Shown here piece by piece: positions 24,107-32,539 of a stretch of 64,000 nt of DNA. Within the stretch, counting starts at the first letter, position 1; the number at the start of each line of letters is the position of its first letter. The notes beneath the pieces were generated by a model, which was not told the DNA's origin, did no database searches, and saw only the letters and a program-made list of their open reading frames with translations. The DNA is taken from NCBI RefSeq assembly GCF_044389085.1, contig NZ_JBIRXP010000001.1, positions 868,001-932,000 of the forward strand, given 5' to 3'. This DNA comes from Isoptericola sp044389085 (lineage in GTDB: Bacteria > Actinomycetota > Actinomycetes > Actinomycetales > Cellulomonadaceae). The translations under genes were made by a program, and so were the position numbers.

Positions 24107-24634
24107 CTACCCCAGGTCGGACACTGCTCCTGCATCCACGCCGACACCGGCGGGACGGCGGCCACGGATCTCGGTGAGCACGCGCGCGGTGGCGAGCGCG
24201 GCGGCGGTGGCCTCGTAGCCCTTGTCCTCGTGCGAGCCCTCCAACCCGGCGCGGTCGAGGGCCTGCTGCTCGTCGTCGCACGTCAGGAGTCCGAAGCCCA
24301 CCGGCACGGTGTGGTCGAGGGCCACGCGGTTCAGGCCGTCGGTCGCGGCGGCGCACACGTAGTCGAAGTGCGGGGTGCCGCCGCGGATCACGACCCCCAG
24401 CGCGACGACGGCGTCGTACCCGGCGGCCGCGAGCGCCTGCGCGGCGACGGGCAGCTCGAACGACCCGGGGACGCGCACGACGCGCGGGTCGGCGACCGCG
24501 TGGTCCGCGCAGGCGCGCAGCGCGCCGTCGAGCAGGCCGTCCATCACGACCTGGTGCCAGCTCGCGGCGACGACCGCGACGCGCAGGTCGGAGCAGTCGA
24601 CCGGCGCCGCGGCCGGCGCACCGGCGCCGCTCAT
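24107..24634 (-). CDS. ribH: 6,7-dimethyl-8-ribityllumazine synthase
   Basis: The 175-residue enzyme condenses ribityl-aminouracil with dihydroxybutanone phosphate to give lumazine, the penultimate step of riboflavin synthesis. Family motifs are VPGSFELPVAAQAL, VIRGGTPHFDYV with the active-site His, and PVGFGLLTCDDEQQALDR. It is the last gene of the rib operon and its ATG overlaps the ribBA stop. It ends 52 bp from tRNA-Pro. Confidence 0.97.
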   Translation of the reverse strand: MSGAGAPAAAPVDCSDLRVAVVAASWHQVVMDGLLDGALRACADHAVADPRVVRVPGSFELPVAAQALAAAGYDAVVALGVVIRGGTPHFDYVCAAATDGLNRVALDHTVPVGFGLLTCDDEQQALDRAGLEGSHEDKGYEATAAALATARVLTEIRGRRPAGVGVDAGAVSDLG

Positions 24635-25950
24635 CGGGCCGCTCCCACGGTCGTCGCGGCGGTCGCGGCGTGGGGGGCGGAGAGGTCGTCGTGCATCGTG
24701 GTTCCTCCGGTGTCGTGGGTGACGTCGGTCAGGTGGGGCAGGTCGTGGCCCATGCGGTCGCGCTTGGTGCGCAGGTAGCCGAGCGTGCGCGGGTGGGCGG
24801 GCAGCGCGAGGGGCAGGCGTTCGGCGACGACCGCTCCCCCGGCGGCCAGGCCGTCCACCTTCGCGGGGTTGTTGGTCAGCAGGCGCACGCCCGGCACGCC
24901 CAGGTCGCGCAGCACGTGCGCGGCGGCGGTGTAGTCGCGGGCGTCCGCGGGCAGACCCTGGTCGAGGTTCGCGTCGACGGTGTCCCGGCCGTGGTCCTGC
25001 AGCGCGTACGCGGCGAGCTTCGCGGCCAGGCCGATCCCCCGGCCCTCGTGACCGCGCAGGTAGACGACGACGCCACGGCCCGCGGCCACGACGCGCCGCA
25101 GCGACTCGTCGAGCTGGGGCCCGCAGTCGCACCGCAGGCTGCCGAACGCGTCGCCGGTGAGGCACTCGGAGTGCACGCGCGCCAGCACCGGCCCCCGGGC
25201 GGGGTCGGCCAGGGCGTCGAGCGCGCCGGCCACCAGTGCCACGTGCTCGTTCCCCGTGCGGACGTCCCGGTAGGCGACGGCGGTGAGCTCGCCGTGCCGG
25301 GTGGGCAGGGTCGTGACGGCGACCCGTTCGACGAGCGACTCGGTGGCGCGCCGGTAGGCGACGAGGTCGGCCACGCTGATGAGGGTGAGGCCGTGCTCGG
25401 CGGCGAAGTCCCGCAGCGCGGGCAGTCGCATCATCGTGCCGTCGTCGTGCACCAGCTCGGCGAGGACGCCGGCCTCCCCGCGGCCGGCGAGGCGCGCGAG
25501 GTCGACGGCGGCCTCGGTGTGCCCGCGCCGCTCGAGCACGCCCCCCGCACGCGCCCGCAGCGGGAGCACGTGCCCCGGACGGGTGAGGTCGGCGGGCGCG
25601 GCGGCCGGGTCGGCGAGCAGGCGGGCGGTCCGGGCCCGGTCGGCTCCGGAGATGCCGGTGGTCACGCCCGTGGCGGCGTCGACCGTCACGGTGTACGCCG
25701 TGCGGTAGGCGTCCTGGTTCGCCTCGACCATGAGCGGCAGGCCGAGCCGGTCGAGCTGCTCCCCCGCCACCCCCACGCACACGAGGCCGCTCGTGTGCCG
25801 CACGACGAAGCCCATGAGCTCCGGCGTCGCGGCGTCGGCGGCGAGGATGAGGTCGCCCTCGTTCTCCCGGTCCGCGTCGTCCGCGACGACGACGGGCCGG
25901 CCGGCCGCGACGTCCGCGATCGCGCGCTCGACCCGCTCGACGGCACTCAC
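24631..25950 (-). CDS. ribBA: bifunctional DHBP synthase / GTP cyclohydrolase II
   Basis: The 439-residue fusion has an N-terminal 3,4-dihydroxy-2-butanone-4-phosphate synthase domain (VVVADDADRENEGDLILAA, then PGHVLPLRAR and RRGHTEAAVDL). A C-terminal GTP cyclohydrolase II domain follows, with the zinc-binding pattern ECLTGDAFGSLRCDCGPQL and LRGHEGRGIGL. It supplies both precursors of riboflavin. The GTG start overlaps the ribE stop (GTGA). A C-terminal tail of about 35 residues past the cyclohydrolase domain is of no known function. Confidence 0.96.
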   Translation of the reverse strand: MSAVERVERAIADVAAGRPVVVADDADRENEGDLILAADAATPELMGFVVRHTSGLVCVGVAGEQLDRLGLPLMVEANQDAYRTAYTVTVDAATGVTTGISGADRARTARLLADPAAAPADLTRPGHVLPLRARAGGVLERRGHTEAAVDLARLAGRGEAGVLAELVHDDGTMMRLPALRDFAAEHGLTLISVADLVAYRRATESLVERVAVTTLPTRHGELTAVAYRDVRTGNEHVALVAGALDALADPARGPVLARVHSECLTGDAFGSLRCDCGPQLDESLRRVVAAGRGVVVYLRGHEGRGIGLAAKLAAYALQDHGRDTVDANLDQGLPADARDYTAAAHVLRDLGVPGVRLLTNNPAKVDGLAAGGAVVAERLPLALPAHPRTLGYLRTKRDRMGHDLPHLTDVTHDTGGTTMHDDLSAPHAATAATTVGAAR

Positions 25951-26573
25951 GACGCGGCTCCGACCGCCGCCAGGCCGTGCGCGAGGTGCCGTTCCACGTA
26001 CTTGCTCAGCACGTCGACCTCGAGGTTGACCCGCTCCCCCACGGCGCGGGAGCCGAGGGTCGTGCGCGCCCGCGTCTCGGGGATGAGGCTCACGGTGAAC
26101 GCGTCGTCCCCCGCGTCGACCACGGTGAGGCTCACCCCGTCGACGGCGATCGAGCCCTGCGCCACGACGTATCGCGCCAGCTCCGGGGGCAGCGCGATCT
26201 CGACGACCTCCCACTGCGTCCCCGGCGTGCGCGCGAGCACCGTCCCTGCCCCGTCGACGTGCCCCTGCACGACGTGCCCGCCGAAGCGCCCGTCCGCCGC
26301 GAGCGCCCGCTCGAGGTTGACGGGGTCGCCGGGCTCCCGCAGGCCCAGGCTCGTGCGAGCGAGCGTCTCGGCCATGAGGTCCGCGGTCCAGGTGGCTCGG
26401 CCGTCGTGCTCGCCGGTCTCCGCGACGGTGAGGCAGCACCCGTCGACGGCGATCGAGTCGCCGAGCCGGACGCCGTCCAGCACGGTGGTGGCCGCGACGG
26501 TGAGGCGGGCGCCGTCGGCGTGCTCGCGCACGGCGACGACGGTGCCGAGCTCCTCCACGATTCCGGTGAACAT
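25947..26573 (-). CDS. ribE: riboflavin synthase alpha subunit
   Basis: The 208-residue enzyme dismutates two lumazines to riboflavin. It has the two homologous barrel halves, starting MFTGIVEELGTV, with SIAVDGCCLTV in the first half and SIAVDGVSLTVVD in the second. It lies 3 bp downstream of ribD and overlaps ribBA by 4 bp, so the four rib genes form one tight operon. Confidence 0.97.
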   Translation of the reverse strand: MFTGIVEELGTVVAVREHADGARLTVAATTVLDGVRLGDSIAVDGCCLTVAETGEHDGRATWTADLMAETLARTSLGLREPGDPVNLERALAADGRFGGHVVQGHVDGAGTVLARTPGTQWEVVEIALPPELARYVVAQGSIAVDGVSLTVVDAGDDAFTVSLIPETRARTTLGSRAVGERVNLEVDVLSKYVERHLAHGLAAVGAAS

Positions 26574-26576
26574 GAC

Positions 26577-27644
26577 TCAGCGCTCCTTCCGCGGCCGCAG
26601 GGCGAGCCGCACGGTGGGGGTGTCGGTGGGGTCGTCGGGGTCCCGGGGCAGCACGGCGACGTCGAGGAGGTCGAGGCGCGCGGCGTCGGCGATCGTGCCG
26701 ATGCCGAGGTCCGCGACCGCGGCCGCGCCCACGCCGAGCAGCACCGGCGCGACGTACGCGACGACGTCGTCGACCAGCCCGGCGCGCCAGAACGCGGCCG
26801 CCAGGGCGGGCCCGCCCTCGAGCAGCACGTGGCGGTGCTCGCGGTACCAGAGCACCTCCAGGACCTCGTGGGGGTCGTGGGTGCGCAGGTGCAGCACGGG
26901 CTCGCCCGCCGCGGCGGCGCGGGCGAGGCGGGACGACGCCGGCAGGTCGCGCAGCCCGACGACGACCCGGTCGGGCTGCGGGCCCGTCAGCGGGGCGTGG
27001 CGCACGGTGAGGTCGGGGTCGTCGGCGAGCGCCGTGCCGGTGCCGACGAGGACGGCGTCCACGCCGGCACGCAGGCGGTGCACGTCCTGCCGCGCGGCGC
27101 GCCCGGTGATCCAGCGCGACGTGCCGTCGGCGGCCGCGGAACGCCCGTCGAGCGTGCTCGCGACCTTCCAGGTCACGACGGGGCGGCCGAGCTCCAGAGC
27201 GCGCGTCCAGGTGGCGTTGAGGGCGCGGGCCTCGTCGGCGAGGACGCCCCCGACCACCTCGACGCCTGCGGCACGCAGGCGCGCGGCGCCGCCGGAGGCG
27301 GCAGGGTTGGGGTCGTGCTGAGCGTGCACGACGCGCGCGACGCCGGCGGACAGCAGCGCGTCCACGCAGGGGCCGGTACGGCCGTGGTGGTTGCAGGGCT
27401 CGAGCGTGACGACGGCGGTGGTGCCTCGGGCGCCGCCCGGGCCGCGGGCCTCGGTCGCCCCGCGCAGGGCCTCGACCTCCGCGTGCGGCGTGCCCGCGCC
27501 GCGGTGGAAGCCCTCCGCGACGGTCGCACCGTCCGCGTCGAGGAGCACGCAGCCCACCCGGGGGTTGGGCCCGCGGGCCGGCACCCGCGCGGCCAGCTCC
27601 AGCGCACGCTGCATCGCGGCGCGCTCCGCCGTGGTGGCACTCAT
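26577..27644 (-). CDS. ribD: bifunctional riboflavin deaminase/reductase
   Basis: The 355-residue protein has an N-terminal cytidine-deaminase-like domain with zinc ligands in THPAEV-like GTPHAEV and PCNHHGRTGPC. A C-terminal dihydrofolate-reductase-like domain (STLDGRSAAADGTSRWITG, HVLLEGGPALAAAFW) follows. It converts the first pyrimidine intermediate to ribityl-aminouracil phosphate. The ATG is chosen because conserved sequence starts at once and the preceding stretch is the riboswitch leader. Confidence 0.96.
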   Translation of the reverse strand: MSATTAERAAMQRALELAARVPARGPNPRVGCVLLDADGATVAEGFHRGAGTPHAEVEALRGATEARGPGGARGTTAVVTLEPCNHHGRTGPCVDALLSAGVARVVHAQHDPNPAASGGAARLRAAGVEVVGGVLADEARALNATWTRALELGRPVVTWKVASTLDGRSAAADGTSRWITGRAARQDVHRLRAGVDAVLVGTGTALADDPDLTVRHAPLTGPQPDRVVVGLRDLPASSRLARAAAAGEPVLHLRTHDPHEVLEVLWYREHRHVLLEGGPALAAAFWRAGLVDDVVAYVAPVLLGVGAAAVADLGIGTIADAARLDLLDVAVLPRDPDDPTDTPTVRLALRPRKER

Positions 27645-27647
27645 CCG

Positions 27648-27686
27648 TCCTGCCCCTGTCGTCCGGTCGCGGACCCCGGGGCAGGA
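27648..27686 (-). promoter_or_regulatory. ribD: hairpin sequestering the ribD ribosome binding site
   Basis: In the mRNA TCCTGCCCC (27,686-27,678) can pair with GGGGCAGGA (27,656-27,648) over 9 bp, with a smaller GTCCG/CGGAC stem in the loop. The 3' arm ends 3 nt before the ATG and contains the only purine-rich initiation signal, so it is probably the riboswitch expression platform. Confidence 0.6.
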
Positions 27687-27790
27687 AGGCGGGGTCGGAC
27701 GTGCTCGCGCCGACCGGTCACGGGTCGTCACGACGGACGACGCCGGCCGAGGCGGCCGGGGGACGGACCGGACGGGGAGCCGTCGCGTGC

Positions 27791-27905
27791 GCTTCCCATC
27801 CGGACTTTGACCGTCGGTCCAGGAGTTTCACCTGATCAACCGGTCACAGGCTGTGACCGGGTCGCGGACTATCACCGCCGGCTCGGAATTTCACCGACCC
27901 CAGAG
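27791..27905 (-). ncRNA. FMN riboswitch (RFN element)
   Basis: The minus strand carries the conserved RFN blocks in order: GGGGTCGGTGAAATTCCGA, GGTGATAGTCCGCGACC, TGATCAGGTGAAACTCCTGG, ACCGACGGTCAAAGTCCGGATGGGAAG (given in parts). It lies about 146 nt upstream of ribD. Binding of FMN should reduce rib operon expression. The gap 27,906-28,010 upstream of it should contain the operon promoter, which I cannot place. Confidence 0.95.
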
Positions 27906-28010
27906 CACGCGAGCAATTCGCTCGTCATCGCTGACCGTGCCACGCCGCGTGTCGGCCTGGCAAGCCCGAGTGGCGGACGTCTCACGGGCGGGAGCGTCGT
28001 CCGGCGCCGG

Positions 28011-29054
28011 TCAGTGCGCCCGCGGCCCGGCGGCGCGGCGCTGGTCGTCCCGCCCGAGAGCGACGCCGAGGGCGGCGAGCACGACGAGGTCCACCACCAG
28101 CCCCGCGACCGCCACCCACTGCACGGCGCGGAACGCGAGCAGCTGGGTGACCAGCAGGCTCACGAGGACCCCGCGGCGCACCCACACGGCGCCGGCGCGG
28201 TGGTCCCCCGGCCCGACGACGAGGGCCCGCACGACGCACGCCACCGTGACGGCGACGGCCCCGAGGATGCCCACGCCCACCCAGGCCGGGACGGCGACGC
28301 CCCCGAGCAGCACCCGCAGCGCCACGACGACCGAGCCCGCGCCGGTGCCCAGCACGGCCACCACGACGACCGCGGCCGCCCACCGGTGCTCCATGGCGCC
28401 GGCGAACCACGCCGACACCCGCACGACCAGGGAGCGCACCGGGTCGGGCACGGTCACGTCGTCGCGCGGCACGGCCTCCACGAGGGCGGCCACCTCGTCG
28501 CCGGCCGGCTCGCCCCGGCCCCGCTCGACCAGGGAGCGCGCCTCGTCGCGCTCCGCGTCCGTGAAGCCGCCGGCCACCCCGGCGACGGCGCGGTCGGTCG
28601 CGACGGCCAGGTACTCCGCGGGATGGTGCGCCCGCCGGCCGTGCAAGGCCTCGACCAGGAGCACGAGGACCACCACGACCGCGTAGATGAGCGCTGCCGT
28701 CGGCTCGTAGAAGTAGTCGTTGTCCGAGGTGACGAACTTGCCGATCTCGTCGACGAACAGCCCGAAGCCGACCCCGCCCAGCACCGCCCCGAGCGACCGC
28801 GGCGCCGGTCCCACCCAGGAGAGCAGCACCACCACCGCGAGCGCCATGCCGAGCCCGCCCCACAGCACGTGCGCGACGTGCAGCCCGCCTCCGCCCACCT
28901 GCGGGTAGCCGGACGCGGCGAGCAGGAACCTCGTCACCAGCACCGTCGCCACCGCGACCACCAGGAACGTCACCAGGTGGCGCACCGCCGACGTGTCGCG
29001 CGCCGCGCCGAGGCGCAGCAGGCGACCACGACGGGCCATCGGGTCCGTGCTCAT
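28011..29054 (-). CDS. unknown polytopic membrane protein
   Basis: The 347-residue protein has about eight hydrophobic segments in two groups of four (roughly residues 26-140 and 226-332). A soluble stretch rich in charged residues separates them. The conserved-looking GVGFGLFVDEIGKFVTSDNDYFYEPTAALIY loop is the most distinctive part. I do not recognise a named family. The start ATG lies in the last copy of an 11-bp tandem repeat. It follows der on the same strand. Confidence 0.8.
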   Translation of the reverse strand: MSTDPMARRGRLLRLGAARDTSAVRHLVTFLVVAVATVLVTRFLLAASGYPQVGGGGLHVAHVLWGGLGMALAVVVLLSWVGPAPRSLGAVLGGVGFGLFVDEIGKFVTSDNDYFYEPTAALIYAVVVVLVLLVEALHGRRAHHPAEYLAVATDRAVAGVAGGFTDAERDEARSLVERGRGEPAGDEVAALVEAVPRDDVTVPDPVRSLVVRVSAWFAGAMEHRWAAAVVVVAVLGTGAGSVVVALRVLLGGVAVPAWVGVGILGAVAVTVACVVRALVVGPGDHRAGAVWVRRGVLVSLLVTQLLAFRAVQWVAVAGLVVDLVVLAALGVALGRDDQRRAAGPRAH

Positions 29055-29091
29055 CGGCAGCTCATCGGCAGCTCATCGGCAGCTCATCGGC
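29049..29091 (-). repeat. 11-bp tandem repeat, about four copies, over a start codon
   Basis: GCTCATCGGCA (TGCCGATGAGC in mRNA) is repeated four times, the last copy lacking one matching base. Each copy has an ATG. Reading from any of the first three gives ATG AGC TGC CGA TGA, whose stop overlaps the next ATG. Confidence 0.9.
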
Positions 29092-29094
29092 GAG

Positions 29095-30678
29095 TCAGCG
29101 ACGCCGCTTCTCCCGCACGCGGACGCTGATCTCGATGGGCGACCCCTCGAAACCGAAGGTCTCGCGCAGGCGTCGCTCGATGAAGCGGCGGTAGCCCGCC
29201 TCGAGGAACCCCGTCGCGAAGATGACGAAGCGCGGCGGGCGGGTCGAGGCCTGCGTGCCGAACAGGATGCGCGGCTGCTTGCCGCCCCGCAGGGGGTGCG
29301 GGTGGGCGGCCACGAGCTCACCGAGGAAGGCGTTCAGCCGGCCGGTGGGGATGCGGGTGTCCCACGACTCGAGGGACGTCTCGAGCGCGCGGGTCAGCTT
29401 GTCGGTGTGCCAGCCGGTGCGGGCGGAGACGTTGACGCGCGGCGCCCACTGCACCTGCACCAGGTCCTTCTCGATCTCGCGCTCGAGGTACGGGCGACGG
29501 TCGTCGTCCATGAGGTCCCACTTGTTGTACGCGATCACGAGCGCACGGCCCGCGTCGACCGCCTGCGAGATCACCCGCGTGTCCTGCTCCGTCATCGGCT
29601 GCGACGCGTCGACCAGGACGACGGCCACCTCGGCCTTCTCGATCGCCGCCTGCGTGCGCAGCGAGGCGTAGAAGTCCGCGCCCCGTGTCTGGTGCACGCG
29701 GCGGCGGATGCCCGCGGTGTCGACGAACCAGTAGGGCACGCCCTTGATCTCGACGAGCTCGTCGACCGGGTCGCGCGTGGTGCCCGCGGTCTCGTCGACG
29801 ACGACGCGGTCGGCGCCGGCGATCTTGTTCAGCAGGGACGACTTGCCGACGTTGGGGCGACCCACGAGAGCGACGCGGCGCGGGCCCGCGGGCCGCAGCT
29901 CACCGTGCTCGGAGACCTCGGGCAGCACCTTCATCGCGGCGTCCAGGAGGTCTCCGGTGCCACGGCCGTGCAGCGCGGAGACGGGGTGCGGCTCGCCCAG
30001 GCCGAGGGACCACAGGTAGGCGGCGTCCGCCTCGCCCGACGGGCCGTCCACCTTGTTGGCGCACAGCACGACGGGCTTGCCCGAGCGGCGCAGCAGCTCC
30101 ACGACGCGCTCGTCCGTCGACGTCGCGCCGACGGTGGAGTCGACGACGAAGATCACGGCGTCGGCCAGCTCGACGGCGACCTCCGCCTGCTCGGCGACCT
30201 TCGACTCGATGCCCGCGACGTCGACCTCCCAGCCGCCCGTGTCCACGAGCGTGAACTCGCGCCCCGACCACTCGCCCGAGTAGCTCACCCGGTCGCGCGT
30301 GACGCCCGGGGTGTCCTCCACGACGGCCTCGCGGCGGCCGAGGATGCGGTTGACGAGCGTCGACTTGCCGACGTTCGGGCGCCCGACGACGGCGAGCACC
30401 GGCAGCGGGGCCTCGCCCGGTCCGGAGCCCTCCTCGTCCCACTCGGCGTCCAGCAGGGCGCGGTCGGCCTCGTCGAGGTCGAAGTCCTCCAGCCCGGCAC
30501 GCAGCGCGCGCTCGCGCGCCTCGTCATCACCGTCGGACTCGAGGACCTCCGCCACGGCGTCGCGGCCCTCGGTGTCCGCATGGTCCGCGGGCGCCGCGGC
30601 GACGCCGGGCGCGGGCGGGGCGGTGGGCTCGTCGGTGGGCTCGGCAGCGGGCACGGAGCCGTCGGCGGGAGTGGTCAT
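29095..30678 (-). CDS. der: ribosome-assembly GTPase Der (EngA)
   Basis: The 527-residue protein has two tandem GTPase domains, with P-loops VLAVVGRPNVGKSTLVN and VALVGRPNVGKSSLLN, G3 motifs DTGGWE and DTAGIRR, and a C-terminal KH-like domain. It acts in 50S subunit maturation. An acidic Pro/Ala-rich N-terminal extension of about 95 residues precedes the first GTPase domain, as often in actinobacteria. The ATG at 30,678 is preferred over one 3 codons upstream because GGGAG is better spaced from it. Confidence 0.96.
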   Translation of the reverse strand: MTTPADGSVPAAEPTDEPTAPPAPGVAAAPADHADTEGRDAVAEVLESDGDDEARERALRAGLEDFDLDEADRALLDAEWDEEGSGPGEAPLPVLAVVGRPNVGKSTLVNRILGRREAVVEDTPGVTRDRVSYSGEWSGREFTLVDTGGWEVDVAGIESKVAEQAEVAVELADAVIFVVDSTVGATSTDERVVELLRRSGKPVVLCANKVDGPSGEADAAYLWSLGLGEPHPVSALHGRGTGDLLDAAMKVLPEVSEHGELRPAGPRRVALVGRPNVGKSSLLNKIAGADRVVVDETAGTTRDPVDELVEIKGVPYWFVDTAGIRRRVHQTRGADFYASLRTQAAIEKAEVAVVLVDASQPMTEQDTRVISQAVDAGRALVIAYNKWDLMDDDRRPYLEREIEKDLVQVQWAPRVNVSARTGWHTDKLTRALETSLESWDTRIPTGRLNAFLGELVAAHPHPLRGGKQPRILFGTQASTRPPRFVIFATGFLEAGYRRFIERRLRETFGFEGSPIEISVRVREKRRR

Positions 30679-30770
30679 GCGCACCATTCTCCCAGGCCGA
30701 GCGGCGTGTCACGAACGAGACCCGCGTCACCGGCCCCGGCACCGCGTCCGCGGGCGGGCGCGACGACGTG

Positions 30771-31463
30771 TCAGGCGGTGACCTGCGCGACGACCGCGAG
30801 GACGGCGTCGACCGTCTGGTCGAAGTCGAGGTCGGACGAGTCGACCGTGACCACGCCGTCGGCCGCGACCTGGAACTGGCTCACGGTGGAGTCGTCACGG
30901 TCACGGCGCAGCACCTGGTCGCGCGTCGCCTCGACGGCGGACTCGTCGGCCGCACCGTGCACCTCGAGCGACCGGCGGCGCAGGCGGGCCTCCTCGCTCG
31001 CGGTGAGCAGGACGCGGGCGTCCGCGTCCGGGGCGACCACGGTCGTGATGTCGCGCCCCTCCGCGACGATGCCCCGGCCGCCCGAGAAGCCGCCCGGGGC
31101 GCTCTCGGCCTCGATGGCCTCCCGCTGCCGGCGACGGAGCTCGGCGCGCACGTCGAGGTTGGTCGCCACCTGGGAGACGGCGGTGGACACCTCCGTCGTG
31201 CGGATCGCGGCCGCGACGTCGCGACCGCCGAGGTGCACGCTCGGGGCGGCCGGGTCGACGCCCATCTCGAGCGGCATGGCACGCACGGCATCGGCCACCG
31301 CGCCCTGGTCGGCAAGGTCGGTGCCACCCTCGACGCACCACAGCGTCGCGGCCCGGTACATCGCGCCCGTGTCGAGGTAGGCGAGCCCCAGCCGGGACGC
31401 CACCGCCTTGGAGACGCTGGACTTGCCGGACCCGGAGGGACCGTCGACGGCGATGACGACCAC
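30771..31463 (-). CDS. cmk: cytidylate kinase
   Basis: The 230-residue kinase phosphorylates CMP and dCMP. It has the P-loop GPSGSGKSS at residues 8-16, LDTGAMYRAAT and GRDITTVVAPDADARVLLTAS. Its place between rluB and der is the common actinobacterial order. The 92 bp between it and der hold nothing I recognise. Confidence 0.97.
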   Translation of the reverse strand: MVVIAVDGPSGSGKSSVSKAVASRLGLAYLDTGAMYRAATLWCVEGGTDLADQGAVADAVRAMPLEMGVDPAAPSVHLGGRDVAAAIRTTEVSTAVSQVATNLDVRAELRRRQREAIEAESAPGGFSGGRGIVAEGRDITTVVAPDADARVLLTASEEARLRRRSLEVHGAADESAVEATRDQVLRRDRDDSTVSQFQVAADGVVTVDSSDLDFDQTVDAVLAVVAQVTA

Positions 31464-31504
31464 GTGTGCTCACCTTCTGTTGTCGCGCGGGGTGCCGCGC
31501 GGGA

Positions 31505-31547
31505 CTGCTGGACTGCTGGCTACTGCTGGACTGCTGGCTCCTGCTGG
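31505..31547. repeat. 18-bp tandem repeat, 2.4 copies
   Basis: CTGCTGGACTGCTGGCTm occurs twice in tandem followed by CTGCTGG, so the heptamer CTGCTGG is seen five times. It lies in the 136-bp gap between rluB and cmk, which also holds GCGCGG/CCGCGC (31,485-31,500) and CCCGGGC/GCCCGGG (31,551-31,569) hairpins. Confidence 0.85.
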
Positions 31548-31599
31548 GCTCCCGGGCCCTAAGCCCGGGCGGGGGCCGCGGCGAACGGGAGCGCCGGGC

Positions 31600-32469
31600 T
31601 CACAGGTCGACGTCCCGCATGAGGGTGCCGAGCTCGGTGCGCCCGAGCACCCGCGAGCGCCCGGCCCGCAGGTCGCCCAGGGCGATGGGGCCGATGCGGG
31701 TGCGCACCAGCCGCGTGACCGGGAAACCGACGGCGTCGAGCATGCGCCGCACGATCCGGTTGCGGCCCTCGTGCAGCACCACCTCGAGCATGATCTCGCC
31801 GGGCACGGAGTCCACCACGCGGACCTTGTCGGCACGCGCGAGGCCGTCCTCGAGCTCGACGCCGTCCGTGAGCTGCTTGGCGTGACGCGGGTAGAACTCG
31901 CCGCCCGACACGGTGACCAGGTACGTCTTGCGGATCTCGTAGCGCGGGTGGGCGAGGCGGTTCGCCAGCTCGCCGTCGTTGGTGAGCAGCAGCAGGCCCT
32001 CGCTGTCGGCGTCGAGGCGGCCGACGTGGAACAGCCGCTCCGGCCGGTCCTTGACCAGGTCGGCGAGCGTGGGGCGGCCCTCCGGGTCGCTCATCGTCGA
32101 GACCACGCCCAGGGGCTTGTTCAGGGCGAGGGTGATCTTCGAGGTGTCGAGCTGCACGCGCATGCCGTCCACGTGCACGACGGCGGTCGCCGGGTCGACG
32201 CGGACGCCGAGCTCCGTCACCAGCACGCCGTCCACCTCGACGTGGCCCTCGGCGATGAGCTCCTCGCACTTGCGCCGCGAGCCCAGGCCCGCCTGGGCGA
32301 GCACCTTCTGCAGCCGGACCCCGTCGGCGACGTGCACGTCCCGGTCCGGCGCGGCGGAGCGGGGTGCGGGGCGACGGGACGGCGCCTGCCGCGCGCGCTG
32401 CGAGCGCTGGGCGGCGGGACCCTGGGGACGGCTGGTGCGGCGGCTCCCGCCGCGGCGTTCGGTGCTCAT
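31600..32469 (-). CDS. rluB: 23S rRNA pseudouridine synthase, RluB-like
   Basis: The 289-residue enzyme has a basic, disordered N-terminus of about 45 residues. An S4 RNA-binding domain (VRLQKVLAQAGLGSRRKCEELI) follows, then a pseudouridine synthase domain with GRLDADSEGLLLLTND (catalytic Asp in the first part) and EGRNRIVRRML. RluB/RsuA-class enzymes modify rRNA. The scpA-scpB-rluB-cmk-der neighbourhood supports RluB, but the exact target site is inferred. Confidence 0.93.
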   Translation of the reverse strand: MSTERRGGSRRTSRPQGPAAQRSQRARQAPSRRPAPRSAAPDRDVHVADGVRLQKVLAQAGLGSRRKCEELIAEGHVEVDGVLVTELGVRVDPATAVVHVDGMRVQLDTSKITLALNKPLGVVSTMSDPEGRPTLADLVKDRPERLFHVGRLDADSEGLLLLTNDGELANRLAHPRYEIRKTYLVTVSGGEFYPRHAKQLTDGVELEDGLARADKVRVVDSVPGEIMLEVVLHEGRNRIVRRMLDAVGFPVTRLVRTRIGPIALGDLRAGRSRVLGRTELGTLMRDVDL

Positions 32470-32539
32470 GGTGCCCGATTGTCTCAGGTCCGTCCCGACC
32501 TGCTCGACACGGCCGCCCGTGCACCGCCCGACGCGCCGG

